Part shown: piece by piece, positions 51,649 through 59,628 of the stretch
How positions within the stretch are numbered: the first letter of the stretch is position 1
Layout: each line of letters opens with the position of its first letter
Assembly: GCF_000149955.1 (NCBI RefSeq)
Contig: NW_017264850.1
Coordinates: forward strand, 1 to 64,000
Reading direction: 5' to 3'
DNA from: Fusarium oxysporum f. sp. lycopersici 4287
Lineage: Eukaryota; Ascomycota; Sordariomycetes; Hypocreales; Nectriaceae
Length of the DNA stretch: 64,000 nt
The notes under the pieces: generated by a model
What the model was told of the DNA's origin: nothing
What the model saw: the letters and a program-made list of their open reading frames with translations, nothing else
Databases searched by the model: none
Made by a program: the position numbers and the translations under genes

Positions 51649-53103
51649 TCACAAATTCGCAACAGCTCGAATTCTGTCAGCCGTTTCCCCGAGAGCAAAG
51701 TCGTTTCTGTGTTTCTTGCTCCTGACTCTTTCGGCATCATTGGAAGTTATCCCTCGGGCTTCAACCGCTGGATTATAACCGAGCCAGCTATGTTTAGCCA
51801 CCTCACCATCGCTAATCTTGATGTTTGCTTGTCCATCGGCGCGCTTATACACGTTAACAACCACCGCGCCTCCGAGGCCAAGATTGTGCTGCAGCGCGAC
51901 GCGTGTTTCACTACAAAGTCGCGTATTGGCCCACCCGCGTAGCTGCCAGGTCAGCTCAGCACATTGAGCCAATCCCGTAGCTCCAATTGGATGGCCTTTT
52001 GAGATCAGACCGCCAGATGGATTGATCACCATCTTGCCCCCAAATGTAATATCTCCTCTTCGGACCATCTCATGCGCCTTTCCTGGCTCGCAGAAGCCGA
52101 GGGCATCTAGGAGTAGCATCTCGTTTGCGGAGAAGCAGTCGTGCAATTCGCATACCCGGATATCATTCGCTGCCACGCCCGCTTCAGCTAAAGCTGCTTT
52201 TGGCGGCCCTTTTGTGACATGTCATACCCGACGAGCTCCATTGCACTATTACCAAATGTCTTGGGGGAGTCGGTGCAAAACGCCTGCCCAGCCATTAAAA
52301 TGGCCTGTCCTTTGAGATGTGGCCGGGTAGCGAGGAACCTTTCCGACACAATGACTGCAGCTGCGGCCCCGTCGCTGGTTGGGCTGCATTGCAGCTTCGT
52401 CAGAGGCGAGTAGATGGTAGGTGAGTCCTGAATCTCCTTGAGGCTGTATTTCTGCTGGAACTGGGCGTAGGGGTTGCGCTGCGAGTGCTCATGCGAAACG
52501 CGAGCAATTTCTGCAAAGTCCTCTTTCTTTGCCCCATATCTGGTACAAATCTTGTTAGCTGTAATCTACAAAAACAGAAAAACATGGGTGGTTTGATCTG
52601 ACTTACTTTGTCATGTATTCTCGGCCTGCGTTTGCAAAATACTGCACCGTCAGAGGAGAGTTTGAAGGCTCAGCCAACTCTCGCATCTTGGCGGCAAAGC
52701 GACCACTTGAACTGGGTCTATCACTCCAGACGCTCTTGAGACTTCCGGGATTCATCTTCTCGAATCCCACCACGAGCACGCAATCGGCCTTGCCGCTCTG
52801 AACAAGCGTACGAGCCAGATACAGGCCGACAGATCCCGTAGCGCATGCATTGCCCGTGTTGACGATGGGAATGGATGACATGCCAAACTGGTAAAATACG
52901 CGCTGTCCCGAGGTTGAGTCTCCATAGGCAAAACAGGCCACGCCATGCTCAACGTCGTCGTAGTTGATCTGGGCGTCTAGCATGGCTTTAATGCCGGCTT
53001 CGTAGCCTAAGTCTGGATACTGGCGGAGACCACGGGGCTTGATAAACTTCGTCATGCCAACACCAAGGACATAAGCCTTGCTCGATCGTGTTTCGCTTGC
53101 CAT
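51649..53103 (-). CDS. SCP2-type thiolase; apparent frameshift
   Basis: Thiolase of the SCPx/sterol-carrier type, which cleaves 3-oxoacyl-CoA including 2-methyl-branched chains. Exons 52607-53103 and 51649-52539 (67-nt intron with GCTAAC branch). N-terminal [10 protein letters not shown], active-site Cys in [18 protein letters not shown] motif in [10 protein letters not shown], and the second motif [13 protein letters not shown] with [13 protein letters not shown]: all catalytic features are present. At ~52203-52213 the frame changes between [10 protein letters not shown] and [14 protein letters not shown]; eight bases lie where six are expected, so a 2-nt insertion or 1-nt deletion is implied. 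No SCP2 lipid-binding domain follows, and the end VANL is not a clear PTS1. Likely cleavage enzyme of the branched-chain spiral. Confidence 0.85.
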
Positions 53104-53707
53104 GGCTTCGTCGTGTCGCGAGGGTGGCGTGGAAAGAATAATGTGATATCGATGGTTTGATGTAAAAGCTATGTTTCATTCATACATGGAATCGTGTCCT
53201 TGAACCTATACAAAAGGGCTTGATTCAAGTTCAGTCTCTGATTTTGAATCCATCAATTTTTGAATTCATGAATATATTCTTTCTACAGCGTTCAGAAGGA
53301 TAATTTGCCAATATGAATTGTGTGTAGTGGGGCGTCTCACACCTAGGGGCCGAGGTGACGTGCTGTAGATATACTCAGAACTCCTCGGTTTATGACTACA
53401 TACCTGGCAATCATCAGTATTCGTGGCAGTATATGGTCTCATAGCGCTGGGAGTGGCCTGAGAATTCCATCGAATACGGAATACGCACTGGACGAATAAT
53501 ATGATGTCCGAGTCCAACCTCGGCTATATGAGGTACGGCCAGCTCGAGATCAATTCACCAGTCAAGACTTTGGTGATGATTTGTGACATACAATCCTAAT
53601 CCAACGTACATCATTGATTGCCATAAAATCGATAGGTTTCGAGATCTGCGCTGATACGAGAGCGCTTCCTGTTCATCTGACTTCCTTGATCTCGACTTAG
53701 GGCCATT
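53104..53707. promoter_or_regulatory. Divergent promoter thiolase / kinase with three CCTCGG-type sites
   Basis: CCGAGG at 53350-53355, CCTCGG at 53383-53388 and 53518-53523; the first two are inverted. Distances are 250-420 bp from the thiolase start and 185-360 bp from the kinase start. Confidence 0.6.
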
Positions 53708-55112
53708 ATGGGGTCACATCAAGATACTGAGGCTCGTAGCCGTCATGATCTCGATGACGAGGCTCTGGGAAGCCATTTACTCTCATCACAAGAAATGCCC
53801 AATCTAAAACTTCCAGTCACAACATCCAAGATTGGATATGGCCAAAGCAATCCCACTTACTACCTGGATGACGCTGCGTGAGTACCTGAATGGTGAACCT
53901 TTACGTCAGATATCTTAATCTGCGTCTAACTAATAGAGCACAGCGGAGTAAGATACATCTTGAGAAAGAAGCCTGTTGGGAAGGCCATCAGCCCGGTTGC
54001 CCACCAGGTAGATCGTGAGTTCAGAGTATTGAAAGCTTTGGGATCCATTGAAGGGTTTCCAGTTCCCAGGGTGTTCACATTGTGCAATGACAGCTCTATT
54101 ATTGGCACCCCATTCTACGTTAGTTTAATAAATCTGAATGTTTATTCTTCATGCTAACTTGGATATTCAGGTCATGGAATTCGTCAAAGGGAGAATCATC
54201 ACGGATACGGACATGGAAGAGCTTTCTCCAGATGAAAGACGGCAGGCGTATGTCTCGGTGCCACTAATAGAATATGTGACTTGAAATTCAGCTAACGATG
54301 TTGTTGCTTGTAGATGGTTCTCCGCTATCGAGACTCTGGCTTGGCTTCATTCACTGGATCCAGACATGATTGGACTTGAGGGTTACGGCAAGAAGACGGG
54401 ATTCTATGCTCGACACTGCTCCACGTGGAGTCGCATTGAGTTGCAGCAAGCTGCTGTCAAGCATGTTAAGACTGGAAAACCTTTGGGTCGAGCTCATAAG
54501 AGGTATGACGAAGTGGTAAGATATGTGCGAGAGAACGTACCGTCAGATCGACACGCGATTGTCCACGGAGACTTCAAATTCGATAACTTGGTATAGTCCC
54601 TCTTCCACCTTCGTAAAGCAGACGAATTGCTAACAGCTTCCTGCCAAAAGGTCCTTCACCCAACTGAGCCAAGAGTTATTGCTATTCTCGACTGGGAACT
54701 GTCCACCATCGGCCATCCACTTATGGACCTCGTCTTCTGCATAAGTCCTTTCTTCTCTGACTATACCAAGAGTGGAAAATCGTCCCTGTCACTCCAGGAC
54801 TCCCCATACAAGCTAGAACATCGAGCAAGGTCGGGTATTCCTGAGCCAGATGAACTTCTGGCCCGCTATGCGGAGATTGTGGGGTTCGACATGCGCCAAG
54901 ATAACCGAGGTAAAGACTGGGATACCGCGATAATCTTTCACTACCTTCGAGGAGCAACTATAGCTCATGGAATCCAAGCAAGATCTATTAGTGGACAGTC
55001 CAGTAGTAGCTTCAGTCATCTCTATTTCTCAAAGACTAGGCAGGCGATTGAAGCAGCTCTGCGCCGTATTGAATCCCTGAAGGATCAGCAAACATCAGAA
55101 AGCAAGCTTTAG
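53708..55112 (+). CDS. APH-family kinase like the ACAD10/ACAD11 N-terminal domain, PTS1 SKL
   Basis: Aminoglycoside-phosphotransferase-fold small-molecule kinase. Five exons (53708-53877, 53944-54118, 54171-54247, 54314-54590, 54651-55112) join in phase to 386 residues. [12 protein letters not shown] is the glycine-rich ATP loop, YILRKKP holds the ATP Lys, [14 protein letters not shown] and [11 protein letters not shown] follow; catalytic HGDFKFDN at ~225-232 and metal-binding [12 protein letters not shown] at ~245-256. This pattern is that of the kinase domain fused to acyl-CoA dehydrogenase in ACAD10/ACAD11, which phosphorylates 4-hydroxyacyl-CoA so the dehydrogenase can remove it; bacterial LvaA is analogous. 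Here it stands alone, ends in canonical SKL, and a PTS1-tagged dehydrogenase is in the same cluster. Substrate by inference: a hydroxyacyl-CoA. Confidence 0.88.
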
Positions 55113-55517
55113 ACTTTTGAAACCCCTTTCTAATTTCGATACTACATTTAAAAAAGGCTTAAATACCTGAAACTGCTTGAAAATTAATGGTAATAAGGCT
55201 GGATAAACTGAAACAAGTGATGGTGAGCCTATCTACTGTAAAGTCTAGAATCACCTCGGCAACCCCACGCTAACATTTCAACAAAATGGCGCACAGTCGT
55301 AACTACAGAATGACGTTCAAGAGTATACTACAAGATATGTATCTCTACGGTTCCGAACTTTCTAATTATGATAAATAGATAGAGAACAGCACATACTAAT
55401 TATTGAGATTGCCTCAACAACCCGTCTCATATCTCCACGAAATAGATGTAGTTACCTCACTAAACAGCATCTCATTTCTTTCAAATTCAAGAAAAAACGA
55501 CCGCTGCATAATAATCA
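55113..55517. promoter_or_regulatory. Promoter region of esterase 2
   Basis: CCTCGG at 55254-55259, about 260 bp before the ATG at 55518. No gene in these ~400 bp. Confidence 0.5.
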
Positions 55518-56483
55518 ATGCCTCTTCAATACGACCCCGAGTTTTGGTCTGTGTTGGAGCCGCTCGTTCCAGTACTGTTCAAGCGAGAGCCGCTTTCCCT
55601 GGATAATATCAAGGCTGGGCGGGAGGCACGAGAAGCTGGCATGAGGGCACTCTTTGACAGGTTGGACATCTGTCCAGAAGTGGAACAAAGATCGTTTGAA
55701 GTGAAAGCTACTGATGGTTACATCATATCGATTCTCGCTCTCACCCCAACAGTTTCTCGGTCCGACCCTGGACCCTGCCTACTACACTTCCATGGAGGAG
55801 GCATGATATTAGGGTCCGCAGAGATTCAAGCAAGGCCACTAGCACAATTGGTCAGCGCAACATCAGTGCCTGTGTTCAGCGTCAACTACCGGCTGGCGCC
55901 GGAGTTCAAGGGAACCATTCCTGTTCAGGACGGCTACGCGGCTCTACTTTGGCTGAACAGTAAAGCGAAGGAGTTCAGTGTCGACCCGAGCAGAATCGCG
56001 GTGTTAGGAGAGAGCGCAGGTGGTGGTGTTGCCGCTGGTGTTGCATTGATGGCTCGAGATAAGGGATTGAAGCCGCGCCTAGCTAAGCAGATCCTCCTGT
56101 ATCCCATGATAGACGACCGAAATATGGTTGCCAACGAAGCGATGGAGCCTCTTGCATTTTGGAAGACTGCAGACAACGCAACGGCCTGGACTGCGCTCCT
56201 CGGAGATCAAGCAGGCCAACCGGAAGCTCCCATCTCGTACTACTCGGCTCCTGCTCGAGCTCCGAGTCTAGCTGATCTTCCGCCAACATATATCGAAGTT
56301 GGAGGTCTTGATATATTTCTGCAAGAGAATGTCAATTATGCCACTAGACTGCTGGCCGAAAATATCCCTACCGAGTTGCATGTGTATCCAGGTTTGCCTC
56401 ATGGCTTCGAGATGATCGCACCAAACATTACCGCTGCAAAGAAGGCCAATGAAAATCGCCATAGAGCTATAATGGGTATCTGA
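55518..56483 (+). CDS. Alpha/beta-hydrolase-3 (HSL-type) esterase, paralog of 18133-19086
   Basis: Intronless, 321 residues. HGGG at 92-95 (HFHGGGMI), Ser166 in GESAGGG, Asp in VGGLDIFLQEN and His in GLPHGFEM: a full catalytic triad at nearly the same positions as in the first esterase. Shared MxxxQYDPEF start, VNYRLAPEF, LAKQILLYPMIDDR. It lacks a signal peptide and a PTS1 (ends IMGI), so cytosolic. Two diverged copies at opposite ends of the cluster suggest cleavage of two different esters or lactones, matching two or three Baeyer-Villiger-type enzymes. Specificity unknown. Confidence 0.9.
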   Translation: MPLQYDPEFWSVLEPLVPVLFKREPLSLDNIKAGREAREAGMRALFDRLDICPEVEQRSFEVKATDGYIISILALTPTVSRSDPGPCLLHFHGGGMILGSAEIQARPLAQLVSATSVPVFSVNYRLAPEFKGTIPVQDGYAALLWLNSKAKEFSVDPSRIAVLGESAGGGVAAGVALMARDKGLKPRLAKQILLYPMIDDRNMVANEAMEPLAFWKTADNATAWTALLGDQAGQPEAPISYYSAPARAPSLADLPPTYIEVGGLDIFLQENVNYATRLLAENIPTELHVYPGLPHGFEMIAPNITAAKKANENRHRAIMGI

Positions 56484-56716
56484 ACCTCTGATGTTAGAAA
56501 ATTGATAGTGTTTGAGTTTGATCTTAGGCCACACAAATTGGGGTGCAGTCAGGTGGCAATAGAGAAACAACGACGAGATAGTGTGATAGGCCTGTCTTCC
56601 TTGCAAGGGGATATTTGATGCAATTGAGTAACTCATTCTGGTATCAGTAGGTCTACTCGTATAAAGGGTTGACGTCCGTCAACAGTGTATACATCTCTTC
56701 TTTCCAGTCCGTAAAA

Positions 56717-57962
56717 TCAAAAGTCGAAAGCGTCAAGAACCTCGTGATCGTCCATCATTGTACATATGCGTCCAATAAAACATAGACATGCCTCTTCCGT
56801 CTGCATGTCAGGCAGGTTCTCAGAAGGTGTAAGAGTAAGCGTCCAATAAGCCAGTACACCGAGTGACTGTCTCCGCAGCTCAAGCCATGCTTCCTCAACA
56901 CTAACACTAGGGCCTCCGTGCTTTCTGAGCTCTGACACATACATCTCAACCATTTTCATGCTCCCACTGACGGCGCTTCTCTGCACTTACAGCCGTACCC
57001 AGGACGTATGCGAGGTCACGAGACCAGTGTCCTCTTGCAACTGTCTGGCCAGTCTGTCAGGCCCATATGTCCATCAGGTGTTATATACCAGTTGCCTTGA
57101 GGAGAACAATCATGTCAGCGTCTATAGCAACAGGGGGTAGGCCTCGGTCTATAACTTGGGTCGGAGTCACATACCGAGATGAACATCTCCATGAACCACC
57201 GTCGCTGGGAGCGCAGCATTACGCTCTACTGACTTGAGCGTACAAGGCCCAAATTTCATTCTGCCTCGCAAATAGTCGTGGGGGAATTACCGACTTTGCA
57301 GCCCTGAATCCGTTGACGCACATGGTCTCGAGGCCAACTTCGATCAAGTTACTGATCCGGTCTTTATAGATGAGCAACCGTTCGAAATCGGGATGTTGAG
57401 ACTGATAGTACTGGCTATGTAACTTTGCCAACATCTGAACCTGCTCGGCGAACTGAGCTTTGGTTAAGCCTGTCTTGTAGTTGCAGAATGTGGTCTCTTG
57501 GCCCATATCTTTTAAGATCACAATGGCGGCCCATGATTTTGGATCATAGCCAGCAAAATATGCCCACGGCGCCTCAATGTTGAGCTGAGGTCGTATGTGA
57601 TTATAGAAGCAGACCTCGCTGTAGGTACCTCCCGCGGCCAAGACGATGCGATTCTCTGCAGAATGAGCTGCCTTGCAGAAAACTGAAGTTGGGAGCTTGT
57701 GTGCTCCAAAGCCTTCCCATTCGATTTCGATACGACGTCGATTTGCAGATCCATCATCTTTTGGACCTAAACTGAAGCTCTTGATAGTTGATCTAAAAAC
57801 ATCTCGGGCCAAAGTGGCGGTCAGCCATTCTTTAGTGATAGCTTCATATGAGACAGGGATATCTCCATATTCTCTTGGGACTGGAGGATTGAGCTCCTCC
57901 TCTTTGCAACTTCGTCGAACATGCTCGACGATATCCTTTCGCAGTGATCCAATTTGTGACAT
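56717..57962 (-). pseudogene. Second APH-family phosphotransferase, frame broken three times
   Basis: Small-molecule kinase of the APH fold, distinct from the one at 53708. Residues 1-~245 are open (57962 to ~57240): MSQIGSLRKDIVEHVRR, VFCKAAHSAENRIVLAAGG, AAIVILKDMG, QMLAKLHSQYY. The catalytic loop VVHGDVHLGN and metal motif GLTDW follow across an intron at 57096-57174, then ARGHWSRDLAYVLGTA and a helical tail EEAWLELRRQSLGVLAYWTL. To connect these, surplus bases must be skipped near 57236-57242 (WALY to LKSVERN), at 57047-57052 (GGCC run after GLTDW) and at 56953-56956 (a run of four A/T). Three insertions within ~300 bp suggest a pseudogene or local sequence errors. It is divergent from the racemase gene. 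Confidence 0.75.
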
Positions 57963-58347
57963 CTGTCTGGCCTTCTAGTGTTGAGGTAGGTCTCTCAATG
58001 ATCAAACGTCTCTCAATGATGTTGGCTTAGAAACCATGCAAGTTTATATGGCCTATCCTCCTCGGCAACCTTCCCACTGTCATGGTTTCAGGCTGGGTGC
58101 CCTCGGGCTCTCGCCCGTGTTCCTACATGCTGAGCCAGTCGGTTAGGTTTGACAAGGATTACGGTTAATGCAACTCGCTCTTCACCATTGACATGCCGAT
58201 CTTATAATTATACTTGTTTTGGAATGGGATATGGCTAAGAAAAGCCACACCAAAAAGAACAGACATAATAACATTGTGTACCGGCACAAAGTCAAGGCCT
58301 TTGTTCACTCGCAAGTAATTAAATATATCGCTCTTCGTATGATATCC
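57963..58347. promoter_or_regulatory. Divergent promoter second kinase / racemase with two CCTCGG sites
   Basis: CCTCGG at 58060-58065 and 58101-58106, direct copies 41 bp apart, about 100-140 bp from the kinase start and 240-290 bp from the racemase start. Confidence 0.55.
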
Positions 58348-59566
58348 ATGTCACCTCTTACAGGCCTGCGAGTCGTGGAGCTTGCAGGTCTCGCCCCAGG
58401 TAGGTTTGGCCGTCGAGTCTAATCCCATCCCAAGTATAACGATCCCTGCAATTAAGTCTGACTTGATATGTGATTTGTTAGGTCCCTTCTGTGGGCAGCT
58501 TCTCTCTTCATATGGTACCTCGGTTCTCCGAGTCGATCGCGCAGGTGTCTACGAAAACCAGGACATTCTGACATCCTACAAGTCATCTATTGTCTTAGAC
58601 CTCAAGAACAGACATTGTATCCGCCTCCTCAAAGGCCTTCTCGATAAGGCTGATATCCTGATTGACCCTTTTCGACCTGGCGTTCTCGAAAGACTGGGCT
58701 TATGCCCCAGTTCTGTTCTTCTCGTCTCAAACCCACGTTTGATCGTGGTGCGTATTACTGGTTTTCGCCGCGATGGTCCATATAAGGATATGGCCGGGCA
58801 TGATATCAACTACCTGGCTGTCTCTGGTGTGTTGAGTAAGCTTGGAAGTAGCGGACTACCACCATCGGCGCCTGGTAACCTCCTCGCAGACTATGCAGGG
58901 GGAGGTTTGGTTGCCTTTGCAGGTGTTCTCATGGCCCTTTATCATCGAAGCTCGACAGGCAAGGGCCAGGTAGTCGAAGCGAGTATGGTAGATGGCGTCT
59001 CATACATAGGAACCATACCGCGACTGAGGTCCGACGAGCCTGCTTGGAACGGCGGAAAGGGAACCAACCTGTTAGATGGAGGTTGCCCTTACTACCAATG
59101 TTATGAATGTAAAGATGAAGGACGGTACATATCTGTTGGCGCACTGGAGCCTCAGTTCTTTGAGAACCTTCTCCAAGGCCTGGGATTGACAAGCGACAAC
59201 ATTTTAAGCCCGGGTCTGCGGCGCGAGGACAAGCGTTCGTGGCCACGGATGCAAGAGGTATTTGTCAAAACGTTCAAGGAGAAGACACGCGAGGAATGGG
59301 AGCACATATTTGACGGTTTGAACGCATGCGTTGCCCCTGTTATCGAGGACAAGGAGATGGAAGAGGCGGGTTACGAACAGCGACCAATAGTAAACCTGAC
59401 TGCCACGCCGGCGAGACCGGTAGACACACAGTGGAAAGGCAAGCGGCTGAGTCCGGGTCACGGCGCAGAGGAGACATTGAAGACGTGGATGAACTGGGAG
59501 CATGGTGAAGACTATGCGATTGATCAAGGAGTATATCTGTTGCGTCCAGTGGATTCTAAACTTTAA
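58348..59566 (+). CDS. Alpha-methylacyl-CoA racemase, PTS1 SKL
   Basis: Family III CoA-transferase-fold racemase interconverting (2R)- and (2S)-2-methylacyl-CoA, needed before peroxisomal beta-oxidation of methyl-branched acids. Exons 58348-58399 and 58482-59566 give 378 residues (an ATG at 58339 would add three). Start LRVVELAGLAPGPFCG and DPFRPGVLERLGLCPS are AMACR hallmarks; catalytic His124 in DMAGHDINYLA and Asp154 in NLLADYAGGGL are both present; GKGQVVEASMVDG follows. The C-terminus DSKL is a canonical PTS1. Its presence is the best single hint that the cluster substrate carries an alpha-methyl branch, as isoprenoid or sterol-side-chain acids do. Some fungal AMACR-like proteins are true CoA-transferases, so activity needs testing. 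Confidence 0.9.
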
Positions 59567-59628
59567 CTCAGGTTCATTTCCAGAGCCACGTCGGCACAAG
59601 CCAATAGTATCAACGAAGGAAAACTATA

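Noticed and set aside
58348..59566. Annotation as a plain formyl-CoA-type transferase
   Set aside because: His124 and Asp154 with AMACR-specific start and PFRPG motifs fit alpha-methylacyl-CoA racemase better; CoA transfer remains a caveat.
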